Notes under the pieces: generated by a model
Seen by the model: only the letters and a program-made list of their open reading frames with translations
Told to the model about the DNA's origin: nothing
Database searches by the model: none
NCBI GenBank assembly: GCA_027596195.1
Contig: JADGJG010000044.1
Location: forward strand, 1 to 61,589
Direction of reading: 5' to 3'
DNA length: 61,589 nucleotides
DNA from: Podochytrium sp. JEL0797
Lineage: Eukaryota > Chytridiomycota > Chytridiomycetes > Chytridiales > Chytriomycetaceae
In this document: positions 24,399 to 34,966 of the stretch, one piece after another
Layout of the letters: each line of letters opens with the position of its first letter
Numbering within the stretch: the first letter of the stretch is position 1
Program-made: the position numbers and the translations under genes

Positions 24399-25454
24399 AT
24401 GTCGGGCGATATCTCGAACGCATTCCAAGAGAGTTTAAAGAACTTCAACCAGAACAAGCAGCCAGCCAGCACTTCTGGCGGATTCAGCTCCATGTTTGGC
24501 GGTGGAGGGTCGAGCAGCGGAGGCGGAGGGGGCGCATTGGACTCGCTAATGGGCGGCGTGCGATCCGCCACGCAGAACATCTCGTCGAGTCTCGGAATGT
24601 CGCAGACGCCTGTCGAGCCCGAGTTTTGCGGGTTGACGTCGTTTCAGGTACCCCGTTTTGATTGGGGCCTGTTCCTTTCTGAAGTCTTTTGACAGCGTTA
24701 TGTGGGATTTGCCGTGTGTTTTGCCATGGCAGCGTTCTGTTTCATGGTTTCCTTGTTTTCTCTACCTCTTATGGTTCGTTGTCGCCCGTGCTTGTGTGTT
24801 CGAGGCCACTGAAGGCCCAACTGATCGCATTCTCGTCCCCCAGATTATTTCACCGTCAAAGTTTGTCACTCCATTCACGTTTGGATCACGTAATGTCTCG
24901 TTTCACCCCACCCGTTGGCCAAGATATCTGTCGCAGTTGCTGACTCTTTCGAATTCCGGCGTATTTTTTACAGTGTTGGCGATTTGCAGTTTCGCCCTCA
25001 TCAAAGGACCGCGTTCGTATATTCGTGACGCCATGAGCAAGGAGAGACGCCTTGTGACGGCGGCGTACTTTGCTTCTCTCGCGTTGACATTGTACTTTTC
25101 GTTGTTTGTGAGTTCTGTTTTCGCGTATTCTCCCGCCGCCTTTGATTCTAATGCGTCCTCGAATTCCTTCCAACATCAGTTGAAGAGCTATTTGCTGACG
25201 ATTGTGGCAGTGGTGGTGCAAATTTACACGCTTGGAAACTTTTTTGGTTCTTACGCGCCCAGCATGTGTAAGTTTGTTTTGGTTTGGAGGCGCCGTGTTC
25301 TAACTTGTGTAACTCCCTACGCGTTTCATAGCAAGCTTTTCGGTAATTCGTGATATGAAAAGTCTTTTCAACCGATTAACTTTTTTTTTATTTTCAGATG
25401 ATGTCCATGTTTGGAGGAGGCAGCGGCGGCGGCGGCATCTCGCTCCCCGTGTGA
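24399..25454 (+). CDS. SFT2: Sft2-type Golgi vesicle transport protein
   Basis: Sft2/SFT2D proteins are four-helix membrane proteins that help endosome-derived vesicles fuse with the late Golgi. Proposed exons: 24399-24647, 24696-24773, 24844-24889, 24974-25107, 25180-25267, a micro-exon 25332-25342, and 25398-25454, totalling 221 codons in frame. The N-terminus is Ser/Gly-rich with poly-Gly; the core matches the family: QRYVGFAVCFAMAAFCF, SPSKFVTPFTFGSLLAICSF, IKGPRSYIRDAMSKERRLVT, AAYFASLALTLYFSLF, LLTIVAVVVQIYTLGNFF. The end is MMSMFGGGSGGGGISLPV. Without the 11-nt micro-exon the last exon would be read out of frame. A nearby AATAAA at about 25478 may be the polyadenylation signal. Confidence 0.85.
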
Positions 25455-25512
25455 TTTATTTCTTTTTAAGAATGACTAATAAACGAAATGAGAAAACGCC
25501 GCAGCGGGATTG

Positions 25513-27527
25513 ATGCCAGGGCCTCGAAGCCAAGCACCGCCAGGCCTCGAACGCGAAAAGCGAATTTTTCTGTGCTTGAATCACACTTTTGCCAAACAGA
25601 TGCGCCGCCACGACTCTCAGTTTTCTTCTAGTTCTTCTTCTTCTAGTTCTTCTTCTTCTACTTCTTCTATGGTGTTTTCCCTTCCCACCTCTTTGCACTT
25701 GGCGCCGCCACTCCCGCGCGGCTCTTCGTACGCCGCGCAGACACTCCCGCGCGCCTCTTCGTACGCCGCGCAGACACTCCCGCGCACCTCGTCGCACGCC
25801 GCGCCGCCACCCCCCCGCGCCTCCCCCGCGCACCTCGCGTCGCCGCGCGCGTCGCCCGACGACGACACTTTCGCGCCCTGCAAAGGCGACCTGAAGCGCG
25901 CCCACGTCGACAGCGAAGACGAATTCGGAACAATGAAGCCAAAGCGGAGAAAGGAGTATGTCAAACGAGTAAAGAAGGCAACAGAGGGCACAAGCGATTC
26001 GAAAGGTGCGTTTCCGTAGAGGGTGTCTTGATTCACCAACCTAACTCAACAATTCCGTATCAGATCCAAAGTATTGTCTGTCGGACCAACAGGTCGTGTT
26101 GGACGGCCACAATTACCAAATCGTGTATCGCAGACCCCCGGCTTCGTACGCCGACCTCATCACCTACGCGCTTGCCCAACAGCACTGCAAACAGCTCAAA
26201 CTACACTCCATCTACTCCTTTTTGATCTCCACCTTTGGATACTTCAAATACAATCCGCAAAAGGAAGGCTGGAAGGTACCCAATTCGGCGTTTTCAATTT
26301 CTTTCCGGACAATTCCCTGACACCCACCCACCCCTCCACCACCAGAACTCCATCCGCCACAACCTCTCCATGAAATCCAAATGCCGCTTCCGCAAACTCA
26401 AAGGAACCCTCGACGCTGCCGCCAAAGGCTGTTTCTGGAGCATCAACCCGGACGCCCCACACTACCAAGACTGTGTTACGAATGCCTGGGAAACGGCCGA
26501 AAAGCTCGAAACGTGGCGCGGAGTTTTGTATTACAAGCTTCCTGAGCATTCTCTCCCACTCGCGCCGAGTCTGTTTTCGGATGATGAGTTGGTTGTTTGT
26601 CGCGACTTGTTTGCGTTTGATGCGGTGGGAGGGTTGGCGAGGTTTAATGTGATGGGGGTAGAGCCTGTGAGGCCTTCGTTGTTTGGGGTCGCGGTGGCGC
26701 CAAGGGAGTTGCCGACTCCGCGGCCTCCTTTGAGGAATTTGATTGTGGCCACGGAGGAGGATGAGTCGGATGCGATGGAACGGAAGGACAAGAGGCCTCG
26801 TGTGACTAAATATAGGAGTTTGGTTGGTTCTGGTGTGGGGAGTGGGCCTGTTGGAAAAAAGGCTGGTGTCGGAAAGGAAGGTGGTGATGCAGAGGAAGCC
26901 CGTGGTGGAAAGGAAAGCAGCGGGGTTGGTGCCGGCAACGCGCCGCCGGTGGTGGAACTCGCAAACAAGTTGGGTGGAATGACTCGCGCCGTTTGGGATA
27001 CTTCAGATGAAGATACGGCAGCGAACGAGGATGACGAGGACAGTGAGGTTGCGTCCCGCATTTCGTGGAAGAATCCAGAAGTGAAAGAGGTGGATTCGTC
27101 GCCTTCTCGATCGAGCCAGACTGGCCACGACCTCTATTCGTTGCATCATCTTCAAACCGTCAACTGGACACACCATTCCTACGACGCGAGTCTTCCATAC
27201 CACCCACACTCGCAACATCATCCCAACGACCGGTACCATTCAACCCACCACCACCAAACGCACTACCATCAATCCCGCGGAATGAACCACCACACAGTCG
27301 GATACTCTACAGGCCACCAAACACCGTGTGACCTGTTCAACGAAATTTCCGAATCCGTCGAACGCGAACCTTCGCTTCTGTTTGGGTCCCCAGAACAAAA
27401 CACAAACAAGTTTTCGACTACGCCGTTGATTCACATGTCGTCGATTGATCTTGAGAAGTTGCTGGCGGATCCGAGTGTGTTGGCTGCTACTTCGGGAGGA
27501 GACTTTCATCAACTTAATTATTACTAA
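25513..27527 (+). CDS. Forkhead-domain transcription factor
   Basis: Nuclear DNA-binding regulator of the fork head/winged-helix family. Three exons, 25513-26005, 26064-26275 and 26346-27527, give 628 residues. The N-terminus holds a Ser run and three 33-nt repeats. The DNA-binding domain is at about residues 185-285: RRPPASYADLITYALAQ, KLHSIYSFLISTFGYFKYN, GWK|NSIRHNLSMKSKCRF (recognition helix; the intron falls exactly before NSIRHNLS) and KGCFWSINPDAPHYQD (wing). The domain has an extra linker (KLKGTLDAAAK) before the wing. The C-terminal 340 residues are low-complexity, with acidic patches, a His-rich stretch (residues ~520-570) and a short end LEKLLADPSVLA. No FHA domain is seen. The first ATG is only 58 bp after the SFT2 stop, so an alternative start at 25669 (MVFSLPTSLHLAPP) is possible. 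Confidence 0.9.
25621..25809. repeat. TCT microsatellite and three 33-nt tandem repeats inside the forkhead gene
   Basis: Positions 25621-25668 are (TCT)n-type, encoding poly-Ser. At 25711-25743, 25744-25776 and 25777-25809 lie three copies of a GC-rich 33-nt unit beginning CTCCCGCGCG; the first two differ at one base and the third has diverged. They encode an LPR-[GAT]-SS-[YH]-AA unit three times. The period keeps the frame. Confidence 0.85.
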
Positions 27528-28364
27528 AAAAAATGGAGGGGAAATGCATGCTGCACGCACACACACACCGTATTTATTCACCGTTGGGATCTCCGGCGGG
27601 GTTGTATTATTTATTACTTTAGAAGTTTTTTTATAATATTTATCAGTTTTTTGAATTTGCAAAGAAGAAAAAAAAATGCCTCACTTCCTTATCCCATTAA
27701 AGTGTTATCAACATTCCCCATTATATATATAACCAGCTTAGTGTATCGACTGCGTTCCGTTTCTTGAATCCATTTTTTTTACCGGACCTTTGCTTGTGTA
27801 TGTGTATGTCTGCGTGTTTTTTTATTCACTATGTACTGAATATAACATATTTTTCTAGAGCCTACTTTTGTGACCCTGTATACGAATAATAGAGAGTGAG
27901 TGAATGCTAGAACATATTGCTTGGATTAATTTCCCTTTTGGTTCCAACGAAAAACGCTTCGGACAACACCGCGTCTTAGTGAGCATGGCCAAAAAAGTCT
28001 TACGGCTACATTAAATGGGAGTGGTTTGAGACGCAAGTGAAAGCAATCTCGGAGCTTATTCGATTCCGCGGAGACGCGACAGCGGAGCAGAGATTGTTTT
28101 CGTTCTTTTTTTCCGTCCGAGGTCAAGGGCGGCATCACACAACACAACAACCAGATGGGTTTTCGTTCTATGGATACAACGTGGTTTAAGATTGAGAGCG
28201 CGCTGAACAGAAGCAAAGTACACTGTCGATGCGAATTCTTCAACGATACAATCGCGCAAGCAACCAGCCGCACCTTTCAATTTCCACTTAAATTGTTAAT
28301 CACTATTTAAATGCTATAGTATTTATTGTATTGCAAGAAAAACCTCCACTCTCATATCGACCCT
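27528..28364. other. Intergenic between convergent genes
   Basis: AT-rich 3' regions of the forkhead gene and of the RPGRIP1L-like gene, with poly-A/T runs and TATATATA near 27724. No gene, RNA or inverted repeat is apparent. Confidence 0.45.
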
Positions 28365-31300
28365 TCATTCCAAGCATTCTGCGAGAACGGATACCCCCTT
28401 CACAAACACCACTAGCGTTCCCATCAGAATATCCCCATTCGAATCCCAAATTTGCAACTCGCGACGCACTCCGTCCTTTCCCTCCCTCGCGTCTCGGCCA
28501 AACTCGGCGAGTTCAAGGAGGTCGAGTTTCGCGTACGCGATGTCTTGGCATTCCGCGTCCGGACTCGAGTCCTCGGTGGGTTCGGACACGATGGTGAAGA
28601 GGAGGGTTGAGTCGCGTGGGTGCCGTGAGTTGAGAAGTTTGGTGAGGTTGTAGCGGGACCGTTCGTTTTTGAAGGGGTGCAGGGCGAAGACTACGTGCGT
28701 CCGGAAAGGGAGGATGGGATGGTATGAGATTTTCATGTTTTAGCAATCCATCCGCTTATAATAAGGGCTGCTTACCTTTTGAGAATGAAATCGTGTGCGC
28801 TCCTGAGTCAATATCCCGCTCAACAGAGTGTGTTTCAAGCTCTTCCGAAGGGCATCCCAAAAAGTCGAAACTCACAAAGAACTGGAACACATCTCGCAGC
28901 AGTTTCTGGGTTTTGGGGGACTGCATTTTGAAAAAGACTTGTTCGATTCGGATGGTTAGAGATGTCGCGTTGCGTGGTGGGTTCAGGTCTTCAGAATCGT
29001 TCGAAGTGTCAAGGGATTCAGAGCTTTTGGTAAGAGATTCGGAGCTTTTGGTGAGGCGGCGGGATTCTTCGGTCGTTTCTTCTTCTTCAGTTGTAGTGGA
29101 GTGGCGTTTGGATTCGCTGCTACCACTTTCTGCTCGTGACGCGTCGCTCGTTCGGTTCGATCCGCTCGTGATGCTTTCTTGCGATGAGCGAAAGAGGTCG
29201 CGTTCCGCGTCTGTGAGGATAGAAGAGTTTTTGCTGACCCCTGACGTGGAAGATTGGAGTGAGTTGGAGGATCCCAACTCTTGTTTGGCATGGTGCGAGC
29301 TGGCTTTCACCGTGTCCAAAGAAACGGTAGATTTGGAAACTAAGGAATCAGATGAGGCGGATGGATCGCTAGAAGATTCGAAGGCTTCTTCGGAATTGTT
29401 GGAGGATTTGGAGGATGTGGTTTCCGCGTCGGAAGAAGTTCTGGTGCGGGCGTATGGTTGAGTTTTCGGTTTCGGAAATTCACTCTTTACCTTTTCAGAG
29501 ACTCCTTCGATGCTCTTTTTGCTTTAACAGTTGATCCGCTGTTTGGAAAGTGAGTAGACTCAAAAAGAAAGGAGAAAGTGTCTCCCGCACCTTGCGTCGC
29601 TCTTTCCACTCTCTGAGCCATCCGAACCTTCATCCGAATTTTCGCTTTCACTTGAAGCTTTACTGGAAGAAAGAGAGTGTGTTGTTTCTGCGGAAGTGTC
29701 GTTCTTGGATTTCGAGGACTTCGATTTGGACGTCCCCGAAGATTTTTTCATTTCACTTGACTCCTCGTCATCGGACCCAGACTGCTGGCCGCTTTTTCTC
29801 GAATTCGATGACTTAGAAGACTTTTTGATTTCACTCGATTCTTCTTCTGAACCAGATTTCTGGCTATCTTTCTTGGATCCGGATTCTGTGTCAGAGTTCG
29901 ATGATGACGACTCGTGTTTGGAGTGAGCGCTCGTTTTCGAGAGCGACTCTTTGCTCTTTTTGATGCTGGCCAGTGATTTGAGTGAAGACTTATGAGAACT
30001 AAGTCCCTCTTTGCTCTGTTTTGCCTCGACCAAAGATCTGTGGGACGATTTTTGCGAGCCGATATCCTCTTTACTCTTACGTTCGCCTTTCAACGATTCT
30101 TTGCTTTCCTTTTCGTCTTTCAGAGATTTACTGGATGATTTGCGTGACCTCTTCTCTCCTTCCTCGTCCTTCAAGGATTTGTAAGAGGACTTTCGGGATG
30201 CGAGCTTCTCCTCAGTTTCCTCCTTGGCGAGAGATTTGTGAGACGATTTCCTAGAGTCAAGTTTTGCTTCGTCCTTGTCGTCTTTGAGCGACTTGCGAGA
30301 TGATTTTCGGGACTCCAACCGCTCGTCCTGGTCCGTTCTGAGAGACTTTTGCGAGAGTTTGCTTGACCCGAGTACTTCTTTACTCTTTTTCAGATTGGGC
30401 TCTGACTTTTGTTCATCATTCGTGGGGTTCAATTCATTCAGGGAACGATGAGGTGAAGGTTTTCGGGAAAGCACTTTATCCGAACTCTTGCTGAGGTCGT
30501 TGAGAGATTTATGAGATAGTTTTCGAGATTCAGAGCGTTCCGGTTCGTTCTCATTTTCGAGTGCGAGAGAATTGTGTGACGTCTTTCGTGAGCCGAGTTC
30601 TTCACTGCTCTTTTTGAGATCATGGCGAGATTTCGACTTCTCTTCGCCTGCGCTGGATTTCTCCACGTCTTCGATGGAGTGGTGCGGCGACGGTTTTCGA
30701 GATGCAATCTTTTCAGAGCTTTTCTTGGGCTCCTCGTTGGGAGACGGTTTGGCGTCGTCTTCATCGATAGTAGACATGACAGAAGCCTCAGACGGTGTTG
30801 GTTTTTTGGTCTCAGTATCCATGCTCGCGGAAGTCGCCACCGACCCGCGTCCTTCATCGACAGTCGAAGTGAGCTCCGATGAAGAAGTTTGCTTTGAGCG
30901 ACTCTCATCCGCAGTTGATTGAGTTACGTCTGACAAGGCACGGCGGCTGTATTGTTTCCGCTTGGACTCGAATTTATCCATCTCAGATTCCGTATCGGGT
31001 TTGCTAGATGCATCACGGCTCTTGCTTTCCATATCGTCATCTTCTTCGCCTCCGTCTTGGCTGTGCACAGCTTTGTTCGATCTGCCATTCGTACTCGCAA
31101 TCTGCTCATCCAAGAGTGAAATCAGCGGAACTACATTCAATTTGTACGGCTTGGACCATTCCAAACTGACTGTAATCTTGCTCTTGCCGTTTCCATATCC
31201 ATCCGTAAGCACATACTCGTCGTAAATCTTTTCACCCAACGCGAGCGACAATAACGGCACCGAAACGGATCCATATTCAAAGTCCTCAATCCCATCATTA

Positions 31301-34300
31301 TCATCCAAAATCATAATATGCAATGAAGCAGTGCGGAGGTACCGATCCAAATCCGCCGTCATGGGTAACGGGAGAATCCTCAAAAAGTTGATCATGGGAC
31401 TCGTGCTTTTGCGAATCGTATCCGTGACCATCGTTTCGTGAATATAAAACTGGAAGCTCGCAAACACGGCGGGGACTCTGCCGGGTGGGTGGCGCAGGTG
31501 AGTGCAATTGATGATGCGAATCACGAGATCGTTGGTGTCGGCACGTGGGCGGAACCGACGGCTCGAGACTTCTTTATCCGAGACGGTGAGGAGGTTGAGG
31601 GCGACGGTGCGTTCTTTGAAGGAGCGGATGGCTTGGGCCATGGGTAGGCGGACGCGGAGGCCAAAGTCGATTTTGCCGAGAATGGTGCGGTTGTCGTGGG
31701 TGCTGATGAGGTCGGCGTAGTAGCGGAGACGTTCAGTTCGATCAGGGTCCGTGAGCTCTTTCATGACAACAGAGCAGGTGGCCACGTTGAAGAATTCGAG
31801 ACCGTTGGAGACGGCAAAGTTGAGGACTGTGTGTTTGGACTGGAGGTATTGAAGGAAAAAGTCGTCGGTGTAGACTTTGTATTTTGCTGTATAGTTGAAG
31901 ACGGGCTTTTGGCCAAGCCCCATGGGCGAAACTTGAGTTTCAAATTCAAAGAAGTCATAGTGGATGAAAGTCGTGAGCTTGGCTGGGTCTTCCATATCGA
32001 TACCGAGCTTTTTGATGTGATACATTCCATCATCGCTTATGAGAGCAGACTCGATGTGAATCTCAATCAGGTTCTGACCTGCAGAGTGAACGCGTTGAAA
32101 ATTGGTTATGTGCACTGAAAAGCACGACTACAAACCTGTGGCAAGTTCAATCAGATCGTCATCCTCCTCTTTTGGTTTTTCAATTTCTCCAGGAATCTTG
32201 GCAGTTCCGTAAACGATGCTCTTGAGTTGACCTTCGAGGAGAGAAATCTTGTTTGAACGAAGATCCAGCAACCTAGAATCTTCTTCCAGCCTCAATTCTA
32301 TCATGTAAAAGCGTGATTTAGTAATAATCATTGCATTTGAGACGCACCGTAGCCGTTTCTAAGTGCTTCCATCTTTTGATTCAATTCCTCGCATTCCAGT
32401 TTGTAGTCTTTGTTGATGTGCTCTTGCAAATACAGCAGCTTGCGGACTTTTTCGAGCTCGTGAATGCAGTCCGCATATTGCACTCTCAGTTCTTGAAGTA
32501 ACTCTTTGTCCTAAGACAGAGGATGAGTTTATCCGGGTATCTACAACTGAGCTACACCCTTACCGCATACAGCTCTTCAGCCTCCATCAAGAAATCCAAT
32601 GAAATCCCGCGCTCCCTTCTCAATCGCACAATCGATAATGCTTCTTCGATTTCGGAAATATCAATTTCCCCGTTTTTGCAGAAAAAGTTCATTTTTTCGC
32701 GAAGCTCGTCGAGTTCTTGTTGGATATCAAATTTGTGGCGATCGGAATCATGCTTTTCTTCGCGGAGCTCCCTCAGAATTTCTAAGCACGCCTCGCGTTT
32801 AGTGTAAAATGTTCATGAATCTTGAAAACTAAAGCATGCCTTTCAGGGATTCGTGTTCTTCATGAATTGCGCGTTTTTCATCCAAATGGTATGCCAAGTC
32901 ATTGATATGCTTTCTCAGATTCTCTCGGAGTTCTTCAATTTCGTGCTGATATTCCTCCTCTCGGTCGCGATTGAATTGGGCGTCCAGCAAGTTCGCCTGC
33001 TCTTGCTCCAGCAGGTGTTTCTCTTCGCGCAAGTCGTTGATGAGTTCCCGAAGCTGGAAAAGGAAATAGTCAGAATTGTCCCTTCAATTTCCGTGAAACC
33101 CTCCTCACCTCCGAATTCTCTTGCCCTTCTGCAAAAGCCTTTTTGAGTTCATGCTCCAACTCAACTCCACGCCGCCGTTCTTCTTTCAGATCCGCATTCA
33201 ATTCATCCGAGACCCTGAGAGCTTCTTGATGCGCTTCCAGCATGGCTCGGAACCTCTCGTCGAGGGAGTCAAACTTTCCCGTCATTTCGCGTTCTCTCTT
33301 TCTCGATTCGGCGAGTTCAAGTTGAAGCGCGGAGCGTTCAATGTCGTGGTGGGTTTGATCTCTGATGAATGGAGTTTTTAAGTCTGTGTAAAATTGAACG
33401 AGGGGGTGTCTCAACTTGTCCATGGATTCAAGTGCTCGAACAGTCTCTTGCTTCATTCGTTCCAGCTCTGCGTCTGCTTCGTTGAGCTTCATTCGAAGCA
33501 TGCCGTTCATTTCCTCACTGCGTAAATAGGTGAGAAATGCTTTTTTACGAACAGTTCCGCTCACAGTTTTTCCAGTTCTTCTTGAGAAGCGTGTTGAACC
33601 GGTTCAGGGGACGGATTCGCAGAGACTTTCGCAGATGCCATGCTAATATTAAGAGCGCCAAGTTTCAATTCAACAACTGTTCTTTGCATCTTTGAAACTT
33701 ACCCGCCAGGTCTTGATTTGACAACCAGACTTGCTTGGAGGCGTTTCTTTTGTGATTGAGCCTGAGAGGAAACATGCTGTCAGTGTCATGTGGCGTTTTT
33801 AGAACGGAGAATCTCACAGCTTGAATTCGAGGAGGAATATGATCATATGGGGTTCTCTTTCGCGATTCCGCCTCGTGCAAAGTTCGAAAGTATTGCATCT
33901 GAAAAGAGAATCAGTGATGTTGCGTCCGCCAAAGCAGGGGATAAGCCAAACCTTATTCCGCGTCACTGTATTCTCTTTTGTGACTTCCTTCAACTGCTCT
34001 CGCAAGTCCTCAATAAGATCATACGCTTCTTCAATGTTTTTGAATTCTCCTGATTTCGGCAAACGCGTTTTGTCAGCATGGGGACATCCAACCAACTCCC
34101 CAAATCACCTTTGATTGGCTTCGATTTCCCGAGTTTGCTCGCATCTCCTCCTTCTCCCGCCATAATTTCCTTGTTTCGAATCAAATCTTCCGAGAGGCGT
34201 TGGACTTTTGTACTGAGTCTGCGTTATTTTGCATTCTCAGTCAAAAGTCGAATGATTCGCTACGATATTTGAAGCCGTAAATCGCATCAAGAAATAATGT

Positions 34301-34515
34301 TACTTCTTCGCGCGATCATCTTGCATATTCATTTTCTTTTTGAGGTTCACGTTTTCCGATCGCAGCGAATAAAGCTCGTCTTCGAGATTCTTGTCTGTCG
34401 AATTCAGGATCTGGTCAGCATTCCTTTGCCAGATGCAAGAGATGAATGGAAGCTTGCCTGGAAGCCGCCCGCCCATTCCACCGAGTGACGCGTGCTGGTT
34501 TCGGGCCATCGACAT
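28365..34515 (-). CDS. RPGRIP1L: RPGRIP1L/NPHP8-like ciliary transition-zone protein
   Basis: RPGRIP1L (MKS5) scaffolds the transition zone at the base of cilia. Exons traced (minus): 34515-34304, 34218-34109, 34049-33952, 33898-33818, 33761-33703, 33642-33565, 33517-33109, 33053-~32835, 32791-32564, 32510-32348, 32297-32136, 32114-29591, 29521-28776, 28690-28365; about 1800 residues. The N-terminus shows LEDELYSLRSENVNLKKK and KLSTKVQRLSEDLIRNKE, then ~450 residues of coiled coil. The family-typical LRSNKISLLEGQLKSIVYG precedes a C2 domain pair (VHSAGQNLIEIHIESA; LVIRIINCTHLR; HIMILDDND). A ~700-residue Ser/Lys/Glu-rich insert with SRKSSxKSL repeats separates these from a C-terminal C2-like RPGR-interacting domain (EQVFFKMQSPKTQK; LLFTIVSEPTEDSS; DIAYAKLDLLELAEF). 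The junction after the eighth exon needs a GC donor and I could not make its phase agree. Confidence 0.87.
29930..30700 (-). repeat. Degenerate Ser/Lys repeat region within the RPGRIP1L-like gene
   Basis: On the coding strand this stretch encodes many imperfect copies of an SRKSSxKSL motif spaced by acidic/Lys linkers of 8-15 residues (for example SRKSSRKSL, SRKSSHKSL, SRKSSYKSL, SRKSSSKSL, SQKSSHRSL). A separate exact 24-nt tandem duplication encoding TKSSESL twice lies at about 29026-29073. The motif is rich in basophilic-kinase-like sites (RKxS). Confidence 0.75.
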
Positions 34516-34555
34516 TTTGGGATCGAAAACGATTTTGAAAAGTTCTCGAAAAGCC

Positions 34556-34906
34556 ATGTCGTCCAGCAACAGCAACAAGATGGAACTCGAAGAGATGATG
34601 ATGGATACGCCTGACTCGATGGCAGGCTCAGAGTCCTTGATGCCAATGCAGCTGCCGCAGCAGTTTGCAGGGATTGCTGAGAGCAGCCACACAAAGGTGG
34701 GTTTGGATCCCCTCCAATGTTTCCTGTGTTGCGCTTCTCACCTGCTCCCTTTCCTTTTTGACAACAGGAGAAGCTCGCGGACCAGGACTTCTTCAACAGT
34801 AAGTGTCGCTTCGCTGTCGATCCGCCTTCCCGTTTCGCTCGAATTCGAGCTCAGACCAAAAAGCACAGAATTCGACGATGACTGCGATGACGAGAGCTAC
34901 CCGTAA
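34556..34906 (+). CDS. CSN9: COP9 signalosome subunit 9 (CSN9/COPS9, Myeov2-type)
   Basis: CSN9 is the smallest subunit of the COP9 signalosome, the cullin deneddylase. Three exons, 34556-34696 (141 nt), 34768-34798 (31 nt) and 34869-34906 (38 nt), make 69 residues in frame. The N-terminus is Met/Ser/Glu-rich. The C-terminus DQDFFNKFDDDCDDE matches the only well conserved part of the family, a Phe-Phe-Asn followed by an acidic Phe/Asp tail. The short length and the two tiny terminal exons mean a gene caller could easily miss it. It starts 40 bp from the proposed start of the divergent RPGRIP1L-like gene and its stop is 60 bp from the 3' end of the convergent F-box gene. Confidence 0.75.
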   Translation: MSSSNSNKMELEEMMMDTPDSMAGSESLMPMQLPQQFAGIAESSHTKVGLDPLQCFLCCASHLLPFLFDNRRSSRTRTSSTVSVASLSIRLPVSLEFELRPKSTEFDDDCDDESYP

Positions 34907-34966
34907 TCTGAATTTCAACTCTTCTGCGTTGTCAACAGATGTGCTTGCACAATATATTCGAAATCT

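Noticed and set aside
28724..29461. 245-codon plus-strand frame rich in Ser, Glu and Asp
   Set aside because: Antisense of the low-complexity part of the RPGRIP1L-like gene, whose exons on both sides splice in phase.
29930..30700. Repeat block as a CRISPR-like or satellite array
   Set aside because: Repeats are imperfect, spaced irregularly and maintain a protein frame; they are a low-complexity coding region.
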